This document shows, one piece after another, positions 1 through 7,759 of a stretch of 64,000 nt of DNA (the stretch's first letter is position 1; each line of letters begins with the position of its first letter). The notes beneath the pieces are model-generated. The model worked only from the letters and a program-made list of their open reading frames with translations, was not told the origin of the DNA and did not search any database. Made by a program: the position numbers and the translations under genes. This stretch comes from Wenyingzhuangia gilva (GTDB taxonomy: Bacteria; Bacteroidota; Bacteroidia; Flavobacteriales; Flavobacteriaceae), in contig NZ_JAUMIT010000002.1 of the NCBI RefSeq assembly GCF_030519655.1, positions 372,001 through 436,000 on the forward strand, in the 5' to 3' direction.

Positions 1-47
1 ATTACGATGAAAAAGAAAAAAAAATAAATTAAACTCCTCTTTTATGT

Positions 48-77
48 AAAACGCTCAACTTAAGTTGAGCGTTTTTT
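48..77. terminator. Bidirectional intrinsic terminator
   Basis: Positions 48-75 form a perfect palindrome (arm AAAACGCTCAACTT) followed by T residues on the plus strand and flanked by A-rich sequence on the other side. It lies two bases past the stop of the minus-strand esterase and would also end a plus-strand gene entering from the left edge. Confidence 0.8.
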
Positions 78-78
78 G

Positions 79-723
79 TTACATACGTTTTAAAATCCAA
101 TCTTTAAAATCGTAGAAATTGTTAGGGTGTATTCCGTGTCCTACAGGATATTCTTTATAAGTATTATCAATTCCAAGAGACGTTAAAAATTCAGGAGCTT
201 TTCTAGCCCAATCTACAGGAATTACTTGATCTACGGTTCCGTGAGAAATAAAATAATCAACCTTATTTTTAGTAGGTTTTTCTATCAAAAAATCGTGATT
301 AAAATATCCGCTTATCGCCGCTACATGTTGTACTTTATCAGGAAAAGTAAAAGAATAGGCATAACTTAAAATAGCTCCTTGACTAAATCCTGTTAAGAAA
401 ATATTGTTTTCATCAACCTTATATTTTTGAATGATTTCTTCTAAAAAAATATTCAATTTTTGAACAGAAGCTTTTCCTTCATCAGGATCAGAAAACTTAT
501 TTTCATCGGCATCAAAAGTAATACTGTACCAAGCATAGCCACCAAAAGGCAAAGCAATAGGAGCTTGTACGCTTACTATCAAAGCTTGTTTTGGCAATTC
601 ACTAGCAAAAGAGAATAAATCTTCTTTGTTACTTCCGTATCCGTGAATCAATAATATTAAAGGTGTTTTGTCTGTTTTTATACTTGGTTCTTGTACCAAA
701 TATTCTAAAGATAAATCTGTCAT
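79..723 (-). CDS. Alpha/beta hydrolase, phospholipase/carboxylesterase family
   Basis: A 214-residue serine hydrolase of the Abhydrolase_2 (carboxylesterase/YpfH-like) family, expected in the cytoplasm because no signal peptide is visible. The catalytic triad can be read directly: nucleophile Ser114 in GFSQG (112-116), acid Asp165 in HGTVDQVIP, and His196 in VGHGI. The HGYGSN stretch near residue 28 supplies the oxyanion region. Its start codon overlaps the stop of the upstream dihydroorotase-like gene by one base (TAATG), so the two are probably co-transcribed and translationally coupled. The natural substrate cannot be read from sequence; family members hydrolyse acyl esters or acyl-thioesters. 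Confidence 0.85.
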   Translation of the reverse strand: MTDLSLEYLVQEPSIKTDKTPLILLIHGYGSNKEDLFSFASELPKQALIVSVQAPIALPFGGYAWYSITFDADENKFSDPDEGKASVQKLNIFLEEIIQKYKVDENNIFLTGFSQGAILSYAYSFTFPDKVQHVAAISGYFNHDFLIEKPTKNKVDYFISHGTVDQVIPVDWARKAPEFLTSLGIDNTYKEYPVGHGIHPNNFYDFKDWILKRM

Positions 724-1979
724 TAAGCTAAAGTTAAAATCCCATTGTTATAAGTTCCGTATACTTTACCAGTTGCTTTTTTACCTAAATAAGCACTGTT
801 TGTTGAGGTAGATAAGATATCTTCCTGAGTAAATGTTTTGGTTCCTTTGGTGGTGAATAAACTTAAATTTGCTTTTTCTCCTTCTGTAATAGTTGAGTTT
901 GATAATCCAAAAATTGTTTGTGGAGTTGTTGTAATTTTTTCAATCAATAAATCTAGACCTAAAATATCTTGTAAACTCACAAACAAACTTTCTAAACCAA
1001 TACTTCCATCAATGGCATGGCTGAATTCTAGTTTTTTGTTTTCTATATCAATAGGGTCGTGGTCAGAAGTAATAAAATCAATGGTTCCATCTTTTAATCC
1101 CTCAATCAATGCATTTACATCTTGTTGCGTTCTTAGTGGTGGAGCAATTTTGTAATTGGCATCAAAACTAGCCAATTCATCATCTGTAATGGTTAAGTGA
1201 TCTGCACTTACGCTACAGGTAATATTTAACCCTTTTGCTTTTGCTTCTTTTATTAAGGCTACTGATTTTTGAGTACTGATGGTAGGTATATGAAGTTTTC
1301 CTCCGGTATATTCTAGTAAAAATAAATCTCTACTCACTTGTAATTCTTCTGCCAAAGCAGGCGTACCTTTTAAACCTAAACGGGTACTGTTAATTCCTTC
1401 ATTTACCAAACCTTCACCCGCAATGTTACAGTTGCTTGGGTAACTCATCACCAAACCACCAAAACTTTGTGTGTACTGTAAGGCAATTTTTATAAGATTG
1501 GCATTTTGGGTTCCTTTTTTATAATCGTTAAAAGCAATGGCACCTGCTTGTTGCATGTCATACAATTCTGCAATTTCTGTTCCTTCACTTTTTTTAGTCA
1601 AGCTTCCTATAGGATAAATATTAACAGCAGTTCCTACAGCTTTGGTTTTTAAAAAGTTTACGATTGATTTTGAATCTGTATAAGGATAACAGTTTGAGTT
1701 TAGTCCTATTTGAGTAAATCCACTTTTGGCAGCTACTTCAATACCGTTGGCAATGGTTTCTCTGTCTTCGTAACCAGGTTCTCCAAAACTGACACTAGCA
1801 TCAAACCATCCGTTAGAAATAATTAAGTTTTCTAGGTTGATTTCATCACAGTTTGTTGGACAAGAAATGTTGTTGTCTATTTTAGAAATAAGACCATTTT
1901 CTATTAAAACATCCACTGTTTGGTTATGGTGCGTGCTTTTAGGGTCAAAAACGGTAGCCGATTTTAATAATATATTCAT
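723..1979 (-). CDS. Dihydroorotase-like protein lacking the metal-binding HxH motif
   Basis: A 418-residue amidohydrolase that matches class I dihydroorotase along its length (GEPGYEDRETI near residue 66, PPLRTQQDV, TSDHDPID), but the catalytic DxHxHxR segment is D60-A-S-V-S-F-G. Both zinc-binding His are Ser and the substrate-binding Arg is Gly. A His persists in SADHL and an Asp in TSDHDP. Inactive dihydroorotases (PyrC-prime) are known to act as structural partners of aspartate carbamoyltransferase; I infer a similar non-catalytic or altered role. From memory, flavobacterial relatives share the substitution, so this is not a fresh mutation. The gene starts with an ATGA overlap to a 42-codon upstream ORF and is followed by the esterase gene. 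Automatic annotation would call it pyrC, which is misleading. Confidence 0.8.
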   Translation of the reverse strand: MNILLKSATVFDPKSTHHNQTVDVLIENGLISKIDNNISCPTNCDEINLENLIISNGWFDASVSFGEPGYEDRETIANGIEVAAKSGFTQIGLNSNCYPYTDSKSIVNFLKTKAVGTAVNIYPIGSLTKKSEGTEIAELYDMQQAGAIAFNDYKKGTQNANLIKIALQYTQSFGGLVMSYPSNCNIAGEGLVNEGINSTRLGLKGTPALAEELQVSRDLFLLEYTGGKLHIPTISTQKSVALIKEAKAKGLNITCSVSADHLTITDDELASFDANYKIAPPLRTQQDVNALIEGLKDGTIDFITSDHDPIDIENKKLEFSHAIDGSIGLESLFVSLQDILGLDLLIEKITTTPQTIFGLSNSTITEGEKANLSLFTTKGTKTFTQEDILSTSTNSAYLGKKATGKVYGTYNNGILTLA

Positions 1980-2104
1980 GCTGTTTGCTTAATCAAAATG
2001 TTGGAAAATATGGAATAAGTTGCCCTATAAATAGGGAAATAAACAAATTTGCTCTGTTGAGCTGACTGGTATTTCGCGTAAAGATGTTTAGCGTTATTCG
2101 TCAT
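1976..2104 (-). CDS. 42-codon upstream ORF coupled to the dihydroorotase-like gene
   Basis: A minus-strand ORF of 42 codons (begins MTNNAKHLYA, ends NILIKQTA). Its TGA stop overlaps the ATG of the dihydroorotase-like gene in an ATGA arrangement, a typical sign of translational coupling. It begins about 17 bases downstream of a promoter box at 2121-2128, so nearly the whole leader of the transcript is this ORF. The peptide is polar with many aromatics, has no signal peptide and resembles nothing I recognise. It could be a leader peptide controlling expression, a small protein, or a chance open frame. Confidence 0.4.
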   Translation of the reverse strand: MTNNAKHLYAKYQSAQQSKFVYFPIYRATYSIFSNILIKQTA

Positions 2105-2120
2105 TGTTTCAAGGATTGGT

Positions 2121-2128
2121 CAAAGATA
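2121..2128 (-). promoter_or_regulatory. Promoter -7 box TATCTTTG, with -33 TTG
   Basis: The minus strand reads TTG (2150-2148), then 19 bases, then TATCTTTG, which matches the Bacteroidota consensus TTG-N19-TAnnTTTG. The -33 part lies just inside the 3-prime end of the nucleosidase gene. It predicts a start near 2114 for the upstream-ORF, dihydroorotase-like and esterase unit. Confidence 0.65.
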
Positions 2129-2140
2129 CAGAAACTATGC

Positions 2141-2875
2141 TTAACTGCAATAATTTTCTAGAATCCCTTTTGCATACTTGCTGGCAATTTGTTTGGTAAA
2201 GGCAGGGAAATCTATATGTGCACTATGGTCTGCCTTGTCTGATATAATTCTAATAATATGAAAAGGAATTTTATATTCATCACAAACTTGAGCCACTGCA
2301 GCTCCTTCCATTTCTACACATTGTAAATCAGGAATGTCATTTTGTAATTGTTTTTGTTTGATATTATCGCTAATAAATTCATCACCACTAGCAATAATTC
2401 CTTTGATTATTTTAGGATATTTAATTCCGAATTCATTGGCTTCTTCTGGAGAAACATACTCATAATATTGCTCCTTAAATTCCTCAATGCAACTAAATAA
2501 TTTTTCATCTTCTACAGTTTGAATGGTTGATTTCCCTAATAATGGAATTTCAAATTTTGGAAACAATGGAGAAGCGTCCATATCGTGCTGAATTAAAGAA
2601 GTTCCATAAACAATATCACCAATATTTAAGGTCGGATTGATAGCACCAGCCACCCCAGAAAAAATAATTTTGGTAGGTTTAAAACTACTAATTAGTTGAG
2701 TAGTAGTAATAGCAGCGGCGACTTTTCCCCATTTAGAAAAAACAATGACTACTTTTTGATTGGTAATATTTCCTGTGTAATATTCTCTATTCCCAAGAAC
2801 TATTGTTTTTTTGTCTTGTAAAATATCTAAGAGTTCTGCCAACTCATCGTGCATAGCACTAATAATTCCGATCAT
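2141..2875 (-). CDS. mtnN: 5-prime-methylthioadenosine/S-adenosylhomocysteine nucleosidase
   Basis: A 244-residue cytoplasmic nucleosidase that cleaves adenine from methylthioadenosine and S-adenosylhomocysteine, feeding methionine salvage and removing inhibitory SAH. Family landmarks are the N-terminal MIGIISAMHDEL with the catalytic Glu of the AM.(E/D)E motif, FSGVAGAINPTLNIGDIVYG, the purine and ribose binding VEMEGAAVAQVC, and the catalytic Asp in IISDKADH. Length is slightly above the Escherichia coli enzyme (232). The leader (2876-2930) is rich in AACCA/ACTAG-type units discussed under findings. A second copy of the pathway enzymes (luxS, SAH hydrolase) is not in the window. Confidence 0.92.
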   Translation of the reverse strand: MIGIISAMHDELAELLDILQDKKTIVLGNREYYTGNITNQKVVIVFSKWGKVAAAITTTQLISSFKPTKIIFSGVAGAINPTLNIGDIVYGTSLIQHDMDASPLFPKFEIPLLGKSTIQTVEDEKLFSCIEEFKEQYYEYVSPEEANEFGIKYPKIIKGIIASGDEFISDNIKQKQLQNDIPDLQCVEMEGAAVAQVCDEYKIPFHIIRIISDKADHSAHIDFPAFTKQIASKYAKGILENYCS

Positions 2876-3029
2876 GTTTTTTTTAGTTGTTAATTGGTGG
2901 TTACTGGTTTCTAGTTGATTTTAGAATAGTTATACACTTATTTTATAGGCGTTTGAAGAAATGTGTTTATGAATTTTATCATTGGCATATTTAAGGAACA
3001 ACCAAGAACTATAAACCAAAACCCAAGAA

Positions 3030-3692
3030 CTAGTTTACAAGATGTCCATCTCTCATGGTTAATTTTCTATCAGCCATGTTGGCTAAGGTTTCGTTGTGGG
3101 TAACAATCACAAATGTTTGGTCAAATTTATCTCTTAGTTCAAAAAACAAATCATGTAAATTGGCAGCACTTTCAGTATCTAAGTTTCCACTAGGTTCATC
3201 AGCAAACACTATAGCTGGTTGATTAATTAAGGCTCTAGCAACCGCAACACGTTGTTGTTCTCCACCAGAAAGTTGATTGGGTTTACGGTCTGCTTTGTCT
3301 TTAATTCCTAAAAAATCTAACAATTCTAAAGCTCTTTGTTTTGTCTCTTCTGTTTTTTTATTTCCTATATAGGCAGGAATACAAACATTTTCTAGGGCAG
3401 TAAATTCAGGTAACAATTGATGAAATTGAAAAACAAAACCAATATGCTCATTCCTGAATTCCGATATTTTTTTATCATTTAATTCAATAGGCGAGATGTT
3501 ATTAATTTTTAATGCACTCTCTTTAATTTCATCAGGTTTATCTAACGTGCTTAAAATTTGCAAAAGGGTTGTTTTACCGGCACCAGAGGGACCAACAATA
3601 GCAACTACTTCGGCTTTTTTAATATGTAAATCTATTCCTTTAAGAACAAGATTGTTGTTAAAGGTTTTTTGAATGTTTTTTGCAGTTATCAT
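3030..3692 (-). CDS. lolD: ABC transporter ATP-binding protein, LolD-like
   Basis: A 220-residue ATPase with Walker [10 protein letters not shown] (about 34-42), Q-loop [18 protein letters not shown], signature [15 protein letters not shown], Walker B IVFADEP and switch His in VTHNE. The Q-loop and the length are typical of the LolD/MacB/FtsE group. In LolCDE this subunit powers release of lipoproteins from the inner membrane. The permease partners are not adjacent, so LolD is the best guess by similarity rather than by context. A TACTTTCG box (one mismatch to TAnnTTTG) at 3714-3721 on the minus strand is a plausible promoter. Confidence 0.78.
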   Translation of the reverse strand: MITAKNIQKTFNNNLVLKGIDLHIKKAEVVAIVGPSGAGKTTLLQILSTLDKPDEIKESALKINNISPIELNDKKISEFRNEHIGFVFQFHQLLPEFTALENVCIPAYIGNKKTEETKQRALELLDFLGIKDKADRKPNQLSGGEQQRVAVARALINQPAIVFADEPSGNLDTESAANLHDLFFELRDKFDQTFVIVTHNETLANMADRKLTMRDGHLVN

Positions 3693-3813
3693 AATATGTA
3701 GAAAGTAACCAAACGAAAGTACTAAAAAAGTTACGATTCTGGCTTTTTTGTTAAATACTTATTTTTTATAGAAAAATATTGTGTGAATGAGGAGGTTAGT
3801 GGCAGGTAATTTA

Positions 3814-3821
3814 TATTTTTG
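3814..3821 (+). promoter_or_regulatory. Promoter -7 box TATTTTTG for the first sucC
   Basis: Matches TAnnTTTG. It overlaps a TTG at 3819 that would open a longer reading frame, which argues that the true sucC start is the ATG at 3855. No clear -33 TTTG is seen. Confidence 0.45.
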
Positions 3822-3854
3822 ATTTTATTACACATAATTTTAAGAGAGAGTTTT

Positions 3855-5051
3855 ATGAATTTACACGAATTTCAAGGAAAGGAAATTTTAAAGAGTTTTG
3901 GAGTAAAAGTGCCTATGGAGCTTGTTGCAACAACTCCTGAAGAAGCATTAGAAGCTGCAAATAAGATTCATGCAGAAAAAGGATGTACTGTTTTTGCGGT
4001 AAAAGCACAAATACACGCTGGTGGACGTGGTAAAGGAGGTGGTGTAAAAATCGCTAAATCTATCGAAGAAGTTAAAATGTATGCTGAGCAAATCATCGGA
4101 ATGATGTTGGTGACCCCTCAAACTTCTGCTGAAGGAAAAGAAGTACACCAAGTATTGATTTCTGAGAACGTTTATTACGATGGACCTTCTAAACCAGAAG
4201 AATATTATATGTCTGTTTTATTAAACAGAGCTACTGGAAAAAATATGATTATGTATTCTCCAGAAGGGGGTATGGATATTGAAGAGGTTGCAGAAAAAAC
4301 TCCTGAGTTAATTTTTACTGAAGAAATTGACCCAGCAACAGGATTGTTACCTTTTCAGGCTCGTAAAATTGCTTTTAATTTAGGATTGTCTGGAGCTGCG
4401 TTTAAAGACATGACCAAGTTTGCAACTGCTTTATACAAAGCATACGAAGGTTCTGATTCTTCTTTATTTGAAATAAATCCAGTATTTAAGACTGCTGATG
4501 ATCAAATTTTAGCGGTTGATGCAAAAGTTTCTTTAGATGAAAATGCATTGTATCGTCATAAAGATTATTTAGCATACAGAGATATTCGTGAAGAGCATCC
4601 AATTGAAGTAGAAGCAAAAGCTGCAGGATTAAACTATGTTGCTTTAGATGGAAACGTAGGGTGTATGGTAAACGGAGCAGGTTTGGCAATGGGAACCATG
4701 GATTTAATTAAACAAGCAGGTGGAGAACCAGCTAACTTTTTAGATGTTGGTGGTACTGCAGATGCAAAAAGAGTAGAGATTGCTTTTAGAATTATTTTAA
4801 AAGATCCTAATGTAAAAGCTATTTTGGTAAATATTTTTGGAGGTATTGTTCGTTGTGACCGTGTGGCACAAGGGGTTGTAGATGCTTACAACAATATGAA
4901 AAACGCTATTAATGTGCCAATTATTGTAAGATTACAAGGGACTAATGCTGTAGAAGCAAAAGCATTGATTGATGCTCAAGAAGGATTAAACGTAATTTCA
5001 GCAGTTGAATTCCAAGAAGCTGCAGAAAAAGTACAAGAAGTATTGGCATAG
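3855..5051 (+). CDS. sucC: Succinyl-CoA synthetase beta subunit, copy 1 (Pro20, ATP-type prediction)
   Basis: A 398-residue ADP/GDP-forming succinate-CoA ligase beta subunit (TCA cycle; substrate-level phosphorylation with the alpha subunit SucD, which is not in the window). The ATP-grasp domain spans about 1-235 (HAGGRGKGGGVK near 54-65, metal ligands in EINP and VDAK) and the CoA-ligase domain about 236-398 (GCMVNGAGLAMGTMD, NIFGGIVRCD). The start at 3855 is chosen because MNLHE is the family N-terminus and because upstream sequence carries the promoter. Residue 20 is Pro, as in Escherichia coli SucC and ATP-specific animal beta subunits. It is followed by its own terminator and a second sucC 198 bases downstream. 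Residues 218-398 differ from that copy at only two positions, while the first 217 differ at about 59. Confidence 0.95.
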   Translation: MNLHEFQGKEILKSFGVKVPMELVATTPEEALEAANKIHAEKGCTVFAVKAQIHAGGRGKGGGVKIAKSIEEVKMYAEQIIGMMLVTPQTSAEGKEVHQVLISENVYYDGPSKPEEYYMSVLLNRATGKNMIMYSPEGGMDIEEVAEKTPELIFTEEIDPATGLLPFQARKIAFNLGLSGAAFKDMTKFATALYKAYEGSDSSLFEINPVFKTADDQILAVDAKVSLDENALYRHKDYLAYRDIREEHPIEVEAKAAGLNYVALDGNVGCMVNGAGLAMGTMDLIKQAGGEPANFLDVGGTADAKRVEIAFRIILKDPNVKAILVNIFGGIVRCDRVAQGVVDAYNNMKNAINVPIIVRLQGTNAVEAKALIDAQEGLNVISAVEFQEAAEKVQEVLA

Positions 5052-5074
5052 TTTTCCATTACTTTTATATATTA

Positions 5075-5110
5075 AAAAAACCGCTTTCATGTATTTGAAA
5101 GCGGTTTTTT
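5075..5110 (+). terminator. Intrinsic terminator after first sucC
   Basis: Arm CCGCTTTCA pairs with TGAAAGCGG across a six-base loop, flanked by A7 and T6. It separates the two sucC genes into distinct transcripts. Confidence 0.85.
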
Positions 5111-5249
5111 GATTGTTGTAATTACTGGGTTTATAGTGGTAGAAAACGTTTTAGAAAATTTTAATTAAAAATTACAAATATTACTAAAAGATATATATTG
5201 ATATCACTACTTTTACGGCGATTATAAAAACACTTATTAAAAAATAACA

Positions 5250-6446
5250 ATGAACTTACACGAATATCAAGGAAAAGAGATTTTAAGTAGTTTTGGCGTT
5301 GGAATTCAAAGAGGAATTGTAGCTCAAACTCCTGAAGAAGCTGTTGAGGCTGCCAAAGAATTAACCGAGAAAACAGGAACTAGCTGGTACGTTGTAAAAG
5401 CTCAAGTTCACGCTGGTGGTCGTGGTAAAGGTGGTGGAGTTAAGTTGGCTAAAAACTTAGACGAAGTAAAAAAGATTTCTAATGATATTATTGGAATGAT
5501 GTTGATTACACCTCAAACTTCAGCAGAAGGAAAATTGGTGAGTCAAGTTTTAATAGCAGAAGATGTATATTACCCAGGAGAAAGCGAAACAGAAGAGTTT
5601 TATGTTTCTGTATTGTTAAACAGAGCTACGGGTAAAAATATGGTAATGTATTCTCCAGAAGGAGGAATGGATATTGAAGAGGTTGCTGAAAAAACGCCAG
5701 AATTAATCTATACTGAAGAAATTGATCCGGGAACAGGATTGTTACCTTTCCAAGCACGTAAAATTGCTTTTAACTTAGGGTTGTCAGGAAATGCTTTTAA
5801 AGAAATGACAAAATTTGTGATGTCTTTATATAAAGCATACGAAAGTTCTGATGCTGCCATGTTTGAAATCAACCCAGTATTAAAAACTTCTGATAATAAA
5901 ATTTTAGCAGTAGATGCAAAAGTTTCTTTAGATGAAAATGCATTATACCGTCATCAAGATTATTTAGCATATAGAGACATTCGTGAAGAGCACCCAATTG
6001 AAGTAGAAGCAAAAGCAGCAGGATTAAACTATGTTGCTTTAGATGGAAACGTGGGATGTATGGTAAACGGAGCAGGTTTGGCAATGGGAACTATGGACTT
6101 AATAAAGCAAGCGGGTGGAGAACCAGCTAACTTTTTAGATGTTGGTGGTACTGCAGATGCAAAAAGAGTTGAAATCGCTTTTAGAATTATCTTAAAAGAT
6201 CCTAATGTAAAAGCTATTTTAGTAAATATTTTTGGAGGTATTGTTCGTTGTGACCGTGTGGCACAAGGGGTTGTAGATGCTTACAAAAACATGAAAAACG
6301 CGATTAATGTACCAATTATTGTAAGATTACAAGGGACTAACGCTGTGGAAGCAAAAGCATTGATTGATGCTCAAGAAGGATTAAACGTAATTTCAGCAGT
6401 TGAATTCCAAGAGGCTGCAGAAAAAGTACAAGAAGTGTTAGCTTAA
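5250..6446 (+). CDS. sucC: Succinyl-CoA synthetase beta subunit, copy 2 (Gln20, GTP-type prediction)
   Basis: A 398-residue paralogue of the preceding gene with the same domain order and all ATP-grasp and CoA-ligase motifs intact. The N-terminus MNLHEYQGKEILSSFG leads to Gly18-Ile-Gln20-Arg, which resembles the Val-Gln20-Arg of the pig GTP-specific beta subunit; Gln20 is the residue reported to contact guanine. From memory the usual single SucC of other Flavobacteriaceae also has an IQRGIVA segment, so this copy looks like the ancestral one and copy 1 like the derived or acquired one. A near-match to the -7 box (TACTTTTA, 5208-5215) precedes it and a terminator follows, so it can be regulated apart from copy 1. 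Confidence 0.95.
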   Translation: MNLHEYQGKEILSSFGVGIQRGIVAQTPEEAVEAAKELTEKTGTSWYVVKAQVHAGGRGKGGGVKLAKNLDEVKKISNDIIGMMLITPQTSAEGKLVSQVLIAEDVYYPGESETEEFYVSVLLNRATGKNMVMYSPEGGMDIEEVAEKTPELIYTEEIDPGTGLLPFQARKIAFNLGLSGNAFKEMTKFVMSLYKAYESSDAAMFEINPVLKTSDNKILAVDAKVSLDENALYRHQDYLAYRDIREEHPIEVEAKAAGLNYVALDGNVGCMVNGAGLAMGTMDLIKQAGGEPANFLDVGGTADAKRVEIAFRIILKDPNVKAILVNIFGGIVRCDRVAQGVVDAYKNMKNAINVPIIVRLQGTNAVEAKALIDAQEGLNVISAVEFQEAAEKVQEVLA

Positions 6447-6470
6447 GCTTACTGCTTTTTATAAATTTTA

Positions 6471-6506
6471 AAAACCCACTTTCATTAGATTGAAAGTGGG
6501 TTTTTT
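6471..6506 (+). terminator. Intrinsic terminator after second sucC
   Basis: Arm ACCCACTTTCA pairs with TGAAAGTGGGT, then T6. The core CTTTCA/TGAAAG is shared with the terminator of the first sucC, while the outer pair changes from G-C to A-T on both arms. Confidence 0.85.
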
Positions 6507-6586
6507 AGTTGAGAGTTGTTTTAAATTGAGTGTTTAAAGAGCTCTTAATTTAGACTCAAGAAGATGCTTATGGAATTTAGAATCTT

Positions 6587-6594
6587 TAAATTTG
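6587..6594 (+). promoter_or_regulatory. Promoter -7 box TAAATTTG
   Basis: Perfect TAnnTTTG 24 bases before the ATG of the old yellow enzyme gene; the -33 element is weak. Confidence 0.45.
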
Positions 6595-6618
6595 TAAGTA
6601 TCAAATAAAAAATAAAGT

Positions 6619-7698
6619 ATGTCAAAATTATTTACCCCATTAAAAATAAAAAATATCACTTTTAAAAACAGAATCGTAACCTCACCAATGTGTATGTATT
6701 CTGCTAAAGAAGGTTTTGCTTCAGAATGGCATTTGGTTCATTATGGTACAAGAGCCATGGGAGGAGCGGGTACAGTTTTTTTAGAAGCAACAGCAGTACA
6801 TCCTGAAGGTAGAATTAGTTTAGGAGATTTAGGTATTTGGAATGATGAACATATTGAGTCCTTAGAGCGAATTACAAATTTTATTAAAAGTACAGGTGCA
6901 GTAGCAGGTATTCAATTAGCCCATGCAGGAAGAAAAGGTAGTTATAAAGTAGAAGGTTCTGATCATAAATTGTTAAGAACAAAAGAAGAAGGCGGATGGA
7001 AAGTATTAGCTCCATCATCTATTCCTTTTTCTGAGGAAGCTTTAGTTCCCAAAGAAATGAATTTAGACGATATCAATAATATTAAAGAATATTTTAAAAG
7101 CGCTGCCGAAAGAGCTTTAAAAGCAGGATTTCAATTGTTAGAAATTCATGGAGCACATGGGTATTTAATCAATTCTTTTTTGTCACCAGTTTCTAACAAA
7201 AGAATTGATGAATATGGAGGAAGTATAGAGAATAGGGCTAGATTATTGTTTGAGATTATAGAGGAGGTAAAAAGCGTTTGGCCATCTAATTTACCGATGG
7301 CAGTTAGAATTTCTGCAACAGATTGGGATGAACGTGGATGGGATATAGAATCTTCCGTATGGTTAAGTAAGGAGTTAGAAAAATTAGGGATTGATATTAT
7401 TGATGTTTCTAGCGGAGGTTCTCTACCTAATGTAAAAATTCCTGTTGGGCCATCTTATCAATTACCATTGGCAAAAGAGATTAGGAATACAACACTATCA
7501 TCAAATATGTATGTAGGAACTGTTGGGATGATTACAAGTGCAGCCCAAGCGGAGACTATTTTGCTTAATAACGATGCGGACTTTATATTTCTTGGAAGAG
7601 AATTGTTAAGAAATCCATACTTTCCAATACAAGCAGCAAAGGAGTTAAGAGCTGATATTGAAATTCCTAAGCAGTACGAACGAGCATTTCCTGGGTAG
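6619..7698 (+). CDS. Old yellow enzyme family NADPH dehydrogenase (YqjM/NamA-like)
   Basis: A 359-residue FMN-dependent TIM-barrel ene-reductase of the YqjM class, which reduces activated C=C bonds with NADPH. Visible landmarks are Cys25 in SPMCMYSA (the redox-sensing Cys position of YqjM), QLAHAGRKGS, the substrate-binding pair in EIHGAHGYLINSFLSP, RVS-like AVRISATDW, and the phosphate-binding region VGTVGMI...FIFLGRELLRNP. It is monocistronic, bounded by its own promoter box and a strong bidirectional terminator. The physiological substrate is unknown; members respond to electrophile stress in Bacillus. Confidence 0.88.
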   Translation: MSKLFTPLKIKNITFKNRIVTSPMCMYSAKEGFASEWHLVHYGTRAMGGAGTVFLEATAVHPEGRISLGDLGIWNDEHIESLERITNFIKSTGAVAGIQLAHAGRKGSYKVEGSDHKLLRTKEEGGWKVLAPSSIPFSEEALVPKEMNLDDINNIKEYFKSAAERALKAGFQLLEIHGAHGYLINSFLSPVSNKRIDEYGGSIENRARLLFEIIEEVKSVWPSNLPMAVRISATDWDERGWDIESSVWLSKELEKLGIDIIDVSSGGSLPNVKIPVGPSYQLPLAKEIRNTTLSSNMYVGTVGMITSAAQAETILLNNDADFIFLGRELLRNPYFPIQAAKELRADIEIPKQYERAFPG

Positions 7699-7720
7699 TT
7701 TTAATTAAAAAGACAAGAAT

Positions 7721-7758
7721 AAAAAAAGCTCCGTTTAGAAATAAACGGAGCTTTTTTT
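7721..7758. terminator. Bidirectional intrinsic terminator
   Basis: Arm GCTCCGTTTA pairs with TAAACGGAGC between A7 and T7 runs. It serves the convergent old yellow enzyme gene and PUR-alpha-like gene. Confidence 0.88.
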
Positions 7759-7759
7759 A

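Noticed and set aside
1-27. Short open tail on the plus strand at the left edge, ending TAA at 25-27
   Set aside because: Only eight codons, mostly Lys, are visible and another frame is equally open, so no gene can be named. The bidirectional terminator at 48-77 does make a plus-strand gene end plausible.
3855-6446. The sucC pair as an assembly duplication
   Set aside because: The 5-prime halves, intergenic regions and terminators clearly differ, so two real genes exist.
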